Part shown: positions 1-8,777 of the stretch, piece after piece
Position numbering within the stretch: the first letter of the stretch is position 1
Layout: each line of letters opens with the position of its first letter
DNA from: Dulcicalothrix desertica PCC 7102
GTDB lineage: Bacteria; Cyanobacteriota; Cyanobacteriia; Cyanobacteriales; Nostocaceae
DNA length: 64,000 nucleotides
NCBI RefSeq assembly: GCF_003991905.1
Contig: NZ_RSCL01000020.1
Coordinates: 143,715-207,714 of the forward strand
Direction: 5' to 3'
Notes under the pieces: model-generated
What the model saw: the letters and a program-made list of their open reading frames with translations, nothing else
Database searches by the model: none
Told to the model about the DNA's origin: nothing
Program-made: the position numbers and the translations under genes

Positions 1-58
1 AGCTATTTCTGAACCTGCTAAGGGGAACCCAGACATATGTATTACTCCTACGTGACAG

Positions 59-82
59 GAGACGTGATGAATCACATCTCTA
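59..82. repeat. Imperfect palindrome of the GAGACG family
   Basis: Arms GGAGACGTGAT and ATCACATCTCT face each other across a short loop. Similar but more perfect palindromes ending in GAGACG/CGTCTC lie at 1169-1192, 39918-39945 and inside the MITE at 58684-58775, so this is one member of a dispersed hairpin family. It may also act as a transcript end for the gene to its right. Confidence 0.45.
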
Positions 83-91
83 CATTGTTTG

Positions 92-991
92 TTATTTGGT
101 TTTGGCTGATATTGTGGGTGCTAAGACAACGGGAGTTTGTTTGACTTTTTCCTCGAATGGTCGGACTTTTTCGATTAGTTTAATAAATTGTTCGTAGTTG
201 GGTATTTTGGCAGTAGGCACATAACCAGCATCTGCGACAATATCAGCAGGCGCCTCACGCATCGATTTTTGGATTACAGAAAATAGCCTACGGTCGAGAT
301 TTGGTGATGCGAGTACAACACCTGCTGGTATCCAACGACTTGTATGTAAAACTCTAAACTTGGTTTGGGTAAATTCGCGCCGCAACGTTTCATAATCATT
401 TTCAGACATAGCAATAGCTTCAACAGTGCTATCGCTCAACCAAGTTAGTGCAGCTTTTGGAGTTGGCGCCAGTTTGATTTGTGCTAGTGTCATTCCATAC
501 AAGTCGTACAATGGCACATAAAAAGCAGCAGCGGAACCAGGTTTACCTAAAGCAATAACTCTATTAGCCAAGTCGCCAATTTTTTGATAAGGTTTATCAT
601 CACGAACCAAGATTAAAGAACGCTGCGTGCTAGTAACACCCTCCATTGAAAAAATCGGTTTATATTGTGACGAAGCAATAGCAATTGCCGCTAGTCCTGG
701 TGGTGCAAAAACGACTTCCCAGGTTTTGCGCTCTACTTGTGCAACTGCTTGTAGTTCATTGTAAGCAGGCTCAAGTTCGACAATTTTTTTAGTTTTGGTA
801 GCAATATAATCCTTAAATTGTTCGTACCTAGAAAGCAAATTGGCGCCTTCACCGTAGCTAACAACACCAATACTGAGCTTATCGATATTCGAGTTGTCAT
901 CATTATTATTCTTAGTTTCGCATCCTACTGCAAATAGTCCAATAATTAGAACTTGCAGCAGCAGAACGCGCGATAAACTCATAAATTTCAT
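92..991 (-). CDS. PhnD-like ABC transporter substrate-binding lipoprotein
   Basis: A 299-residue exported protein. The N terminus has a hydrophobic signal segment (residues 8-23) ending in the lipobox LFAVGC, so Cys24 should be lipidated and the protein anchored outside the inner membrane. The rest fits the PhnD/phosphate-phosphonate-type periplasmic binding fold, with the early strand LSIGVVSYG, a GLAAIAIASS segment and VIALGKPGSAAAFYVPLYDL typical of these proteins. No permease or ATPase gene is adjacent, so the ligand cannot be inferred; phosphonate-like oxyanions are only the family default. Family call fairly secure, substrate unknown. Confidence 0.7.
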   Translation of the reverse strand: MKFMSLSRVLLLQVLIIGLFAVGCETKNNNDDNSNIDKLSIGVVSYGEGANLLSRYEQFKDYIATKTKKIVELEPAYNELQAVAQVERKTWEVVFAPPGLAAIAIASSQYKPIFSMEGVTSTQRSLILVRDDKPYQKIGDLANRVIALGKPGSAAAFYVPLYDLYGMTLAQIKLAPTPKAALTWLSDSTVEAIAMSENDYETLRREFTQTKFRVLHTSRWIPAGVVLASPNLDRRLFSVIQKSMREAPADIVADAGYVPTAKIPNYEQFIKLIEKVRPFEEKVKQTPVVLAPTISAKTK

Positions 992-1168
992 TACAGAGAG
1001 TGAGTTATAGCGTGATGATTAATTATTTATCTGAATGAAAGTTGAAATGAAACAGTAATTAAATAAATATACTTTGCAATATTTTGTTAAAAAAGTGTTA
1101 TAAATTACTAATATAATATGTTTTTAATTGTCATTTTTAATTATTTCAATTGTTAATCAGTAACAAAT

Positions 1169-1192
1169 AGAGACCGTATTAATACGGTCTCT
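1169..1192. repeat. 24-bp perfect palindrome
   Basis: AGAGACCGTATT is followed directly by its own reverse complement. It lies in the AT-rich 992-1215 gap between two minus-strand genes, just after the Uma2 stop codon, where it could end that transcript. Same hairpin family as 39918-39945. Confidence 0.6.
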
Positions 1193-1215
1193 ACAGATGT
1201 TAATTTAGAATTTAA

Positions 1216-1965
1216 TTATATTTCTGGCTCAATCCCCATTGCTCGCAATTGGTTTGCTAATCTTTCGGCACGCTGACTTTCTTGTTCAGCACGCTGACTT
1301 TCTTGTTCAGCACGCTGACTTTCTTGTTCAACCAGTTCGGTGCCCCAAAGCAAAAGATTTCCTTCTTCATCCCACCAGCGCAACCAGTACCCAGTTCGAT
1401 TTTCTTTAGTCCCTTGCCATACTCCAAGGAAAAGGTTCATTTGAGAAACCCAATAACGATTATTTTGGTCAGCATCTTGTATGGTGTACTTTCCAGAAGT
1501 ATTTAAAACGTAAAACTCAATATCACCTGTATCAGGCTGAAATATCACATAGTTACTCACCTTTAAAATGGTCTCGTAAAAATACCATTTGCCTGGTGGG
1601 TAAGTTGGTTTTACAGAATACTCATTGCCTTCGGTATCAGAAACAAATTCTACGACAATTACAGGCATATCACCTTGTAAAGTCGGTGTATAACTGCGCT
1701 CTACTTCGCTTCTAGGTACGATAATATTAGGTATATATGTCCAATCAGGCGCCTTAATTACATATTTACCATTTACTTTCACGCATATACCATAATTGGT
1801 AGGAGTTAAAGCATTTGCTGGCAGTTTGCCATTCATTTCTAAAATTTCAGATAATGCTGCTGCAAGTGAGGGTTGGTTGATATTATCCACTGGTTCTGAA
1901 GGTAATACATAATCATCAGGTAGTTTTTCCCACGTCACTTGTAGTTGGGCAGGAGATATTATCAT
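1216..1965 (-). CDS. Uma2 family (DUF820) putative endonuclease
   Basis: A 249-residue protein of the Uma2/DUF820 family, which is greatly expanded in cyanobacteria and has a PD-(D/E)XK restriction-endonuclease-like fold. Typical landmarks are VTWEKLPDDYVLP near the start, IVPRSEV and VVEFVSDTEGNE in the core, KWYFYETILKVSNYVIF, then GYWLRWWDEEGNLL. The C terminus (about 218-245) is a tandem EQESQRA heptad tract predicted to be coiled coil, encoded by three 21-bp DNA repeats. The biological role of Uma2 proteins is not established. It is separated from radA by a repeat-rich gap. Confidence 0.8.
   Translation of the reverse strand: MIISPAQLQVTWEKLPDDYVLPSEPVDNINQPSLAAALSEILEMNGKLPANALTPTNYGICVKVNGKYVIKAPDWTYIPNIIVPRSEVERSYTPTLQGDMPVIVVEFVSDTEGNEYSVKPTYPPGKWYFYETILKVSNYVIFQPDTGDIEFYVLNTSGKYTIQDADQNNRYWVSQMNLFLGVWQGTKENRTGYWLRWWDEEGNLLLWGTELVEQESQRAEQESQRAEQESQRAERLANQLRAMGIEPEI
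1268..1330 (-). repeat. Three tandem 21-bp repeats inside the Uma2 gene
   Basis: Units 1268-1288, 1289-1309 and 1310-1330 are identical or nearly so. They encode the EQESQRA repeats at the C terminus. The unit length is a multiple of three, so copy-number change would lengthen or shorten the coiled coil without a frameshift. Confidence 0.85.
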
Positions 1966-2320
1966 GACTTTTTTCCAATTGAGTACAAATTGTTAAGGAA
2001 AAACTCTGTAGATATATATACAGTAAGTTACCTTTTAATAAACCAAAGCTTGTGTCTGTTTTTAAACTGTACTATTAATTGTACAAAACTTAAAAGAGTA
2101 AAAACGCCTCGGTACCGAAGCGTCTTTACTCTTTTATTATGCAAACGGGTTATCAATTTACAATATTCAAAGCGTGAAAACTTTGAAGATGCTTCGGTAC
2201 CGAGGCATGACATAAAAGATGCTACCCTGCGGGAAAACTGCGTTAACGTTCCTCAGCATGACAGAAGTCGAGATTTTACCCGTTTGCAGTACAACTACTC
2301 AGCACGAGCGCACTCAGCAC
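1966..2320. repeat. Intergenic mosaic of palindromes between radA and the Uma2 gene
   Basis: No gene is supported here. A 44-bp inverted repeat (2092-2135) is centred on CGGTACCG with outer arms AAAAGAGTAAA/TTTACTCTTTT. A second palindrome, ATGCTTCGGTACCGAGGCAT, occupies 2189-2208. From 2218 to about 2253 the sequence matches the inner part of the 189-bp MITE found at 46753-46941 and 54247-54435 (GATGCTACCCTGCGGG and following bases), then diverges. The strong hairpins could end transcription of radA. Confidence 0.6.
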
Positions 2321-3943
2321 TTAATAATCAGTACTTTCGACTTCATCGTCGTCATCGGGGGCAAAATCTTCAACACTGAGTGATTGTTGAGGAATTGCGG
2401 CGATAATAGCGTCGATAACTTTTGCTACTGGTATAATCTCGATATCTAATTCGGGGAATTTTTGCCCTTTTGGGACAATTGCGCGCTTAAATCCGAGTTT
2501 TGCTGCTTCTTTGAGTCGCATTTCCATTTGCGAAACTGGACGAACTTGTCCACCTAAACCGACTTCACCAATTAGCACTGTACTCGAATCTACTATTCGG
2601 TCTCGGAAACTCGCTACTAAGGCAATGGCAACTCCTAAGTCAACGGCAGGTTCTTCGACGTTTAAACCACCTACAGAAGCTACATAAGAATCTAGCTTTG
2701 ACATTGGAATTCCTACTCGCTTTTCTAGAACTGCGAGAATTTGCACTAGACGGTTATAGTCAATACCTGTTGTGGAACGACGTGGAGATGAGTAACTTGT
2801 TGGACTTACTAATGCTTGTAGTTCAACTACGATGGGACGTGTTCCTTCACACGCTACTACTATTGCACTTCCAGGCGCCGGGTCATCGCGGTTTCCTAAA
2901 AATAATTCTGATGGGTTGGGTACTTCTCGTAACCCGTTGGCAACCATTTCAAAAATACCAATTTCATGAGTGGCACCAAAACGGTTTTTAACGGTTCGTA
3001 GTAAACGGTGTGAAGCAAACCTGTCACCTTCAAAGTAAAGCACTGTATCTACAAGGTGTTCTAATACCCTTGGTCCTGCAATTGCACCTTCTTTAGTCAC
3101 GTGTCCGACTATCAACATCGTGATATCTTCGTGTTTTGCGACTTTCATTAGGGCTGCTGTACATTCGCGTACCTGTGCTACTGAACCAGGCGACGATGCA
3201 AGACTTGGGAAAAATACCGTTTGAATACTGTCTATTACCGCTAAATCTGGCTTTAAAGAATCAATTTCGCGCAATATTTCTTCTAAATCTGTCTCTGGCA
3301 AGATGTACAAATCGGCGCCTACTGATTTAGTCGTTTCAATTAAAGGTATTTCTTCTAACTTTATGCTTTTAGTCGCATTTCCGTTTTCACTATTAACGGT
3401 ATTACCATTACCATTCTCTGGGTTTTCTATTTCTACAGGGTTATCAGTAGGCGCCTCAATATCGATGGTTGGTGAAACCCCCAAACGTGAAGCACGCAAT
3501 TTTACCTGTTGTCCAGATTCTTCACCAGAAATATACAGAATACGATAACGCTGTGCGAGTTGATTCGATACCTGTAACAACAGCGTTGATTTACCAATAC
3601 CAGGGTCTCCACCGATGAGTACCATCGAACCAGGTACTACACCCCCACCTAAAACACGGTCGAGTTCGCCGTATCCTGAAGGTAAACGTAAAACTTGACG
3701 GTCGCTAATTTGGTCGAACCTGAGAGATGCCCGTGCTTTTGGAGGTTTCTTAGCAGTTTTGTTGTTGCCTGATTGATTGTGCCAGCTACCAACACCCCGA
3801 CTTGGAGAAGCATCACTGGCAGCTTGGTTAGAAATTTGTTCTTCCAGCGAATTGTAGGTACCGCAACCGGGACACCGACCGAACCACTGTGGTGATTCAC
3901 AACCGCATTCGTTGCAAACGTAAATTGTACGAGACTTTGGCAT
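2321..3943 (-). CDS. radA: DNA repair protein RadA
   Basis: A RecA-like ATPase with a Lon-protease-like C-terminal domain that helps process recombination intermediates by driving branch migration. The N-terminal zinc finger uses Cys10, Cys13, Cys24 and Cys27. The Walker A motif GGDPGIGKST is at 111-120, the RadA signature KNRFGAT follows in the ATPase core, and the Lon-like domain starts around DYNRLVQILAVLEKR. At 540 residues it is longer than most RadA proteins because of an Asn/Glu-rich low-complexity insertion at about 163-208. The acidic tail DDDDEVESTDY is probably disordered. It is transcribed divergently from rpaB across a 167-bp gap. Confidence 0.95.
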   Translation of the reverse strand: MPKSRTIYVCNECGCESPQWFGRCPGCGTYNSLEEQISNQAASDASPSRGVGSWHNQSGNNKTAKKPPKARASLRFDQISDRQVLRLPSGYGELDRVLGGGVVPGSMVLIGGDPGIGKSTLLLQVSNQLAQRYRILYISGEESGQQVKLRASRLGVSPTIDIEAPTDNPVEIENPENGNGNTVNSENGNATKSIKLEEIPLIETTKSVGADLYILPETDLEEILREIDSLKPDLAVIDSIQTVFFPSLASSPGSVAQVRECTAALMKVAKHEDITMLIVGHVTKEGAIAGPRVLEHLVDTVLYFEGDRFASHRLLRTVKNRFGATHEIGIFEMVANGLREVPNPSELFLGNRDDPAPGSAIVVACEGTRPIVVELQALVSPTSYSSPRRSTTGIDYNRLVQILAVLEKRVGIPMSKLDSYVASVGGLNVEEPAVDLGVAIALVASFRDRIVDSSTVLIGEVGLGGQVRPVSQMEMRLKEAAKLGFKRAIVPKGQKFPELDIEIIPVAKVIDAIIAAIPQQSLSVEDFAPDDDDEVESTDY

Positions 3944-4110
3944 TTTAATTTAGTTAAATAATCTTAATTTTTCCTTAAGTTTTAGGCAAAAGTAAAAGCT
4001 AGTAATCGCAAGCCTTGTAGGTTTTTACTAACGAATAATAGGAATGATATCTTAATAATATGGTAGTAAAAATTAATCATGCAAAGTTTAGTTAAGGAGC
4101 GTTGAGAAAC

Positions 4111-4839
4111 TTGGAAAGCCATAAAGAAAAAATCCTAGTGGTAGACGATGAGGCTAGCATTCGTCGAATATTGGAAACGCGCCTTTCGATGATTGGCTAC
4201 GAAGTAGTCACCGCTGGGGATGGAGAAGAAGCTTTGGAAACATTCCGCAAAGCCGAACCCGACTTGGTAGTTTTGGATGTAATGATGCCAAAATTGGACG
4301 GGTATGGGGTTTGTCAAGAATTACGTAAAGAATCAGATGTACCTATCATTATGTTAACAGCCCTAGGAGATGTGGCTGACCGCATCACAGGGCTGGAATT
4401 AGGTGCTGATGACTACGTAGTCAAACCATTTTCTCCGAAAGAACTCGAAGCTCGAATCAGGTCTGTTCTCCGCAGAGTAGATAAGACAGGAATTTCAGGC
4501 ATTCCAAGTTCAGGCGTGATTCATGTCAGCACTATAAAAATTGATACAAATAAACGTCAAGTTTATAAAGGTGATGAACGCATCCGGTTGACAGGAATGG
4601 AATTTAGCTTACTTGAATTACTCGTAAGTCGTTCTGGGGAAGCATTTTCTCGGTCAGAAATTTTGCAAGAAGTTTGGGGATACACACCCGAACGTCACGT
4701 AGACACCCGTGTCGTAGACGTACATATATCTAGACTCCGTGCAAAACTAGAAGACGACCCAAGCAACCCAGAATTAATATTGACAGCACGAGGTACAGGC
4801 TACCTTTTTCAACGCATTATCGAACCGGGTGAAGAGTAA
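4111..4839 (+). CDS. rpaB: Response regulator RpaB (OmpR/PhoB family)
   Basis: Essential cyanobacterial transcription regulator of photosystem and high-light genes and of phycobilisome-photosystem energy transfer. The receiver domain (about 6-120) has the acidic pocket VVDDE, phosphoacceptor Asp56 in LVVLDVMMP and the conserved Lys in DDYVVKPF. The OmpR-type winged helix fills the C-terminal half (EVWGYTPERHVDTRVVDVHISRLR). The start is a TTG either way. I chose 4111, giving MESHKEKIL as in known RpaB proteins, with AAGGAG at 4094-4099; a TTG at 4102 would sit too close to that ribosome binding site. A 4-unit heptamer repeat follows the stop codon. Confidence 0.93.
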   Translation: MESHKEKILVVDDEASIRRILETRLSMIGYEVVTAGDGEEALETFRKAEPDLVVLDVMMPKLDGYGVCQELRKESDVPIIMLTALGDVADRITGLELGADDYVVKPFSPKELEARIRSVLRRVDKTGISGIPSSGVIHVSTIKIDTNKRQVYKGDERIRLTGMEFSLLELLVSRSGEAFSRSEILQEVWGYTPERHVDTRVVDVHISRLRAKLEDDPSNPELILTARGTGYLFQRIIEPGEE

Positions 4840-4846
4840 ATAATTA

Positions 4847-4876
4847 GTTAGGAGTTAGGAGTTAGGAGTTAGGAGT
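4847..4876. repeat. Heptanucleotide tandem repeat (GTTAGGA)4
   Basis: Four exact GTTAGGA units, directly after the rpaB stop codon. Such short tandemly repeated repetitive sequences are typical of heterocystous cyanobacteria. The same heptamer recurs in both orientations at 41353-41470. Confidence 0.85.
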
Positions 4877-4981
4877 AAAAGACTTGACACGAGACTAAAT
4901 TGCTTACCCATATAATATTAGTTAAGAATTGTGAATACTAAATTTGATAACAATAAATTTAAATTCATAATTCTTAACTCC

Positions 4982-5043
4982 TGTACGGGTGGGTTTACCA
5001 AATTTTTGGTTAGTTACTAGCATATAGGTTAACCCGCCCCTCC
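4982..5043. repeat. GGGCGGGTT-type dispersed hairpin repeat, copy 1
   Basis: About 62 bp with ends GGTGGGTTTAC and GTTAACCCGCC and an AT-rich middle. Close relatives lie at 36902-36961 and 48748-48806. All three lie between genes, two just upstream of a start codon and one between trmD and ispF. Confidence 0.7.
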
Positions 5044-5063
5044 TAACTCATAACTTTTGACTT

Positions 5064-5702
5064 ATGGCAAAAGAAGATCAAAATCGCGTAATCAGGCGCC
5101 TACCGCTAGTAGTGGGTATGTTAGGTGCCGTATTATTGTTTATAAATAGAATATTTACACCAGAACTAACAAACTCCCAATCGCGCGCCGATGTTTTGGG
5201 AGTAATATTAAGTGCTTTATTAGTATTAACAGGGATGCTATGGCAACAAGTGCAAGCCAGAACACCTGACGCAGTTGAATTAATTGGAGAAGAAGGATTT
5301 GAATTGGTAACTGACTTACCAGATACAGTTAAAAACGAATTAGCCTGGGCTTCGCGATTATTACTACTTAATACAGTCACGCGCTCAATCGTCGTAGTCT
5401 ATAAAGGTAAAGTTATATTACGGCGAGGAATATTAGGACAAAAATCAGAAGTAAAACCGGGGGCAATATTAAATCTAGTACTCGAAAAACAAAAAGCAGT
5501 TTATTTAGTTGACGTTAAAGCTTACCCAGGCAAAATAGAGTTTGATTATTTACCAGAAAACACACAAGGCATAATTTGTCAACCAATAGGTTTTGATGGT
5601 GCAATGATATTAGGCGCCAACGCACCACGTAGTTACACCCGGCAAGACGAAAACTGGATAGCTGGAATAGCCGATAAACTAGCTGTTAGTCTAGAAGGAT
5701 AA
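5064..5702 (+). CDS. Cofactor assembly of complex C subunit B (CCB-type)
   Basis: A 212-residue protein with two hydrophobic segments (about 12-30 and 45-62) followed by a soluble domain with the conserved stretches GEEGFELVTDLP and ELAWASRLLLLNT. This matches the CCB2/CCB4-like family, whose members attach heme c(n) covalently to cytochrome b6 in thylakoids of cyanobacteria and chloroplasts. It is followed 19 bp later by a DUF456 membrane protein on the same strand, probably cotranscribed. The assignment rests on recalled family resemblance, so CCB2 and CCB4 are not distinguished. Confidence 0.72.
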   Translation: MAKEDQNRVIRRLPLVVGMLGAVLLFINRIFTPELTNSQSRADVLGVILSALLVLTGMLWQQVQARTPDAVELIGEEGFELVTDLPDTVKNELAWASRLLLLNTVTRSIVVVYKGKVILRRGILGQKSEVKPGAILNLVLEKQKAVYLVDVKAYPGKIEFDYLPENTQGIICQPIGFDGAMILGANAPRSYTRQDENWIAGIADKLAVSLEG

Positions 5703-5721
5703 AACCTCTAATCGAGAGAGT

Positions 5722-6237
5722 ATGCAAATTATTTATTGGTCGTTAGTAGTTGTAATGATATTTGGTATAGTTGGCGCCGTCGTTCCAGCTTTACCAGGAA
5801 GTAGTTTGATATTAATCGCGATTGTTATTTGGGGTGTAGTGCAAAAATCTTTTGCAGCAATTAGCACACCCCTCATTGTCACTGGCGTAGTTTTGCTATT
5901 AAGTATTGGTGTGGACTTCCTTGCGGGTTATATTGGCGCCAAAAAAGCAGGTGCTAGTAACTGGGGACAAATAGGCGCCTTTGTAGGTTTAATAGTGGGA
6001 TTTTTAGGTTTACTACCTGCGCTTCCTGTTGGTGGTCCATTGTTAGGTATGCTACTTGGACCACTACTAGGAGCAATTATAGGTGAGTACTTGTACTGCA
6101 AAAATTTTCAAACTGCCATAAAAGCTGGTATTGGCATCGTCGTCGGTACAGTAGTAGGAAACTTAATCCAAGGACTACTCGCAATCGCCGCAGTCGCCGT
6201 ATTTATTTACACCACCTATCCCCAAGTATTTAACTAA
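5722..6237 (+). CDS. DUF456 family membrane protein
   Basis: A 171-residue, strongly hydrophobic protein with about five membrane segments. The glycine/alanine/proline-rich start GIVGAVVPALPGSSLILIA and the repeated motif VGGPLLGMLLGPLLGAIIGEYL are hallmarks of DUF456. Function is unknown for the family. It follows the CCB-type gene by 19 bp. Its transcript probably ends at the hairpin 6291-6316, shared with the convergent PEP-CTERM gene. Confidence 0.8.
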   Translation: MQIIYWSLVVVMIFGIVGAVVPALPGSSLILIAIVIWGVVQKSFAAISTPLIVTGVVLLLSIGVDFLAGYIGAKKAGASNWGQIGAFVGLIVGFLGLLPALPVGGPLLGMLLGPLLGAIIGEYLYCKNFQTAIKAGIGIVVGTVVGNLIQGLLAIAAVAVFIYTTYPQVFN

Positions 6238-6290
6238 ATATTATACATTAATGTGATGATGTTAAATAGATATTTTGTGGAATGATCTTG

Positions 6291-6316
6291 TGGAATGGGC
6301 ATCCCTGCCCGTTCCA
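6291..6316. terminator. Intergenic GGGCAT-loop hairpin, shared transcript end
   Basis: TGGAATGGGC and GCCCGTTCCA pair across a short loop between two convergent genes. It belongs to the most frequent hairpin family of the window (CTTGTGG..GGGCATCC..GCCC), with further members near 7442-7475, 7536-7565, 17336-17362, 23345-23369, 24833-24862, 31286-31312, 41690-41718, 44768-44799, 48187-48223 and 54141-54170. Use as a terminator is inferred from position. Confidence 0.55.
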
Positions 6317-7078
6317 TCAAACACCGATTTTACGACGTTGACGAGTACCAAACATACCAGCCACAGCCAAGGCGCCTAAGCTAATTACAGTAGCAGGTTC
6401 AGGAACACTACGCATAGCTACACCATCGCCAGTATTAGGAAATTTGGTGCTGTTAGGATTGCCAAGTTGAATTTGAAAATTTTGTACATTTTTAATGGTA
6501 ATTCGTTGTGTGTTACCATTTAGACCTTCAGCAGCGATAATTGAAGGATTTGGAGCGGCGCCATTAACTGTCAAAATTTTGGTTATATCTTTATCTTCAA
6601 CATCAAATAATTCAAGAGTAAGAGAATCAACTTCTTTACCTAGAAAATCGAAGAAGAATTGACCAATTTCTAATTGACCATTTTCAACTGGATTGCCACT
6701 TGCATTTGTTGCTACAGCACGTAACCAGTATTCACCTCCAGGAGGATTTGTACCTGCATCTTGTGTACCAAATGTAATACCAAGACCGTAATTTGTATTT
6801 GCAGTGTCGCGGTTGTCAACAAATAAAAGGCTTTTGCCAAATTTTGTACCGCTACCGTCAACATCTAAGCTGGTGACTTTATAGGTAAAAGGAGATTGTG
6901 CTGCATTTGTAGTATCAATACAAGTCGCATTACTAAGACAACCAAGATTTGTTGTTTTAATTTCACCTTCTATATTCGGAACCAAAGAAGTAGCACTTGC
7001 AGTGGAAGCGAAGGTAAGAACACTGAGACCGATAGTAGCTGCTGCGAGAATTTTTGCGCTTAACATAACTTTTTGCAT
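6317..7078 (-). CDS. PEP-CTERM sorting-domain protein, LEVG-like
   Basis: A 253-residue secreted protein. An N-terminal signal peptide (about 1-29, ending ASA) is followed by a beta-rich body containing QLEIGQFFFDF, which resembles the LEVG family of cyanobacterial PEP-CTERM proteins. The C terminus carries the sorting signal: VPEPATV, a transmembrane segment, then the basic cluster RQRRK. Such proteins are substrates of exosortase; a cyanoexosortase B gene is present at 17364-18254. Likely extracellular or surface-attached; binding partner unknown. Confidence 0.8.
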   Translation of the reverse strand: MQKVMLSAKILAAATIGLSVLTFASTASATSLVPNIEGEIKTTNLGCLSNATCIDTTNAAQSPFTYKVTSLDVDGSGTKFGKSLLFVDNRDTANTNYGLGITFGTQDAGTNPPGGEYWLRAVATNASGNPVENGQLEIGQFFFDFLGKEVDSLTLELFDVEDKDITKILTVNGAAPNPSIIAAEGLNGNTQRITIKNVQNFQIQLGNPNSTKFPNTGDGVAMRSVPEPATVISLGALAVAGMFGTRQRRKIGV

Positions 7079-7590
7079 GGTTGGAATGGAAACTATTACG
7101 TGTTTCTCTCAGGTTGGACACCAGATGTTTGTCTGCGTGTTTTCTCTGATTGATATTTGTATAGTATTTCCGCCTAAGTGCAATCGTCATCCCTTTTTGC
7201 CAAGGTTTACTTGAACTTGATGATACTAATAATATTTGGTAAACTACGCAAAATGAATGTGCTTTTTAATCACGGTACATTAACAAATCAAGTCAAAAAA
7301 GAAGCGCTATAACTCATGCTTTTACAGGTAAAACATAAATGTTTGTATCCACTTTATAAAGTTTTAAAATAACAAACGGCGCCAAAAATCAAGATTTATA
7401 GTACTCGTTAAAATTACCTATAATCCTGAACATACAAAAACCCTTGTGGAATGGGCTTTCTCTTGCCCTGTCCATAATAAAAAGGCGCCCCAACATTTAA
7501 GTAGGCGCCTATATTAAGTAGATATTCTATGTAAGAGTGGCGGGCAAGGATGCCCGCTCCACAAGAGAAGACATTTAATATTTGATATAT
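7079..7590. other. Intergenic region with three hairpins
   Basis: This 512-bp gap holds no supported gene. The left part should contain the PEP-CTERM promoter. The right part carries a CTTGTGGAATGGGC hairpin (7442-7475), a pair of inverted GGCGCC-containing arms (about 7484-7512) and a perfect GTGGCGGGCA/TGCCCGCTCCAC hairpin (7536-7565), the last likely marking the 3' end of the NblB-like gene transcript. Confidence 0.5.
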
Positions 7591-8244
7591 CTAAGCTGGT
7601 CTTTTAGCTTCTACGGCAACTGCTTCTACTTCATCTTTGCTCAAAGACTCTAAAATTGACTGAGCTTGTTCTCCACCTAAAAGACGCAAAGCGAGGACAA
7701 CTCGATGACGAATTTGCCAGTCTGGATTTTCTGCCAGTGGTGCAATTAAAGAAACCGCTTCTGGGTTTCCTAGCTCACCCAAAGAGCTAATTGCCGAAAT
7801 TTTGACTAATTCGTTACTTGAGTCGAGTGCTTCTTTTAGCAATTCAAATCCCCGTGGTTCCCCTAATGCTCCTAATGTAGCAATTACACTGAGTTGTACA
7901 ATCCATTCACCTGTGCTGTGATATAGCTGATTCAAATCATCGTATGCTGTCACTAACTTTAAGGCGCCGATACAATCAGCAGCAGCAGCTTGGACATCGG
8001 GTTCTGGGTCTTGTATCATGCGACGCAGCAATGAAAGCGATAAATCTAAATCTTGACTACCTAAAGTATCTATTTGACTAACTGCTGAGTAGCGAACGCG
8101 CGAATTAGAATCATTCAAAGCAGATTGAATCAATTCAAAACCAATACCCGGTTCTAAGTCCCTAATTAAATTTACGGCACGCAAACGGTCGCCCAAATCT
8201 TCTGAAGAAAGCATCTGCTTAACACTATCAGGTGTAACGCTCAT
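7591..8244 (-). CDS. nblB: HEAT-repeat protein, NblB-like phycobilisome degradation factor
   Basis: A 217-residue all-helical protein with HEAT/PBS-lyase repeats, for example DLGDRLRAVNLI, DSNSRVRYSAVSQI, EPDVQAAAADCIGAL and NPDWQIRHRVVLALRLL. Length and repeat pattern match cyanobacterial NblB-like proteins, related to phycobilin lyases and needed for phycobilisome breakdown under nutrient stress in some species. The ATG at 8244 is preferred over the TTG one codon earlier. HEAT proteins are easily confused with one another, so the nblB symbol is an inference. Confidence 0.65.
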   Translation of the reverse strand: MSVTPDSVKQMLSSEDLGDRLRAVNLIRDLEPGIGFELIQSALNDSNSRVRYSAVSQIDTLGSQDLDLSLSLLRRMIQDPEPDVQAAAADCIGALKLVTAYDDLNQLYHSTGEWIVQLSVIATLGALGEPRGFELLKEALDSSNELVKISAISSLGELGNPEAVSLIAPLAENPDWQIRHRVVLALRLLGGEQAQSILESLSKDEVEAVAVEAKRPA

Positions 8245-8318
8245 CAAAATCTCTCTCTTTAAACGATATAAAACTAAAAATTGTTTGAATAGAGGTGAAT
8301 ATCTAAAGACAGTAGTGA

Positions 8319-8777
8319 TTAACCACTAGCCATTGCACGTATTATGTCACCACGTGTGAGGATACCAATGACTTGACCCTCGCTGTCAAGTATTGGTAGA
8401 CGGTGGATATTTTTGTCATGCATGAGTTTAGCAGCATCACGCAGCGATTTATCGGGAGCTATGGTTATTGGGTCTTTGCTCATTACCTCCCCAACTGTTT
8501 GCCCAAGCGCTTTATGTAAATCGCGTTCGTATGTGGCAGGATTTTGTAAATAAATTACACTATCTAGAAACATAATGTAGGCAGGTGGCGTTACACCTGT
8601 TTCTTGCCACATCAAATCTGTCTCTGAGATTATACCTATAAGCTTTCCGCTATCGTCAACAACGGGTAGCCCACTAATTCGTCGCTCTGCTAAAATTTTG
8701 ATTGCTTCAGTTAAAGAAGTTTCACGCTTAACAACAACCGGGTTACGGCTCATCATATCAGCAACTGTTTTAGTCAT
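8319..8777 (-). CDS. Tandem CBS-domain protein
   Basis: A 152-residue protein made almost entirely of two CBS motifs: first VADMMSRNPVVVKRETSLTEA...GIISETDL, second VGEVMSKDPITIAPDKSLRDA...GILTRGDIIRAM. Paired CBS domains bind adenosine nucleotides or similar ligands and act as energy or redox sensors. A linker of about 35 residues rich in aromatics separates the two. It lies 75 bp upstream of the NblB-like gene on the same strand, so the two may be coexpressed. The partner it regulates cannot be told from sequence. Confidence 0.85.
   Translation of the reverse strand: MTKTVADMMSRNPVVVKRETSLTEAIKILAERRISGLPVVDDSGKLIGIISETDLMWQETGVTPPAYIMFLDSVIYLQNPATYERDLHKALGQTVGEVMSKDPITIAPDKSLRDAAKLMHDKNIHRLPILDSEGQVIGILTRGDIIRAMASG

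Noticed and set aside
1945-2379. 144-codon plus-strand frame over the repeats after radA
   Set aside because: It is made of palindromic repeat DNA and runs into the antisense of radA; low-quality composition.
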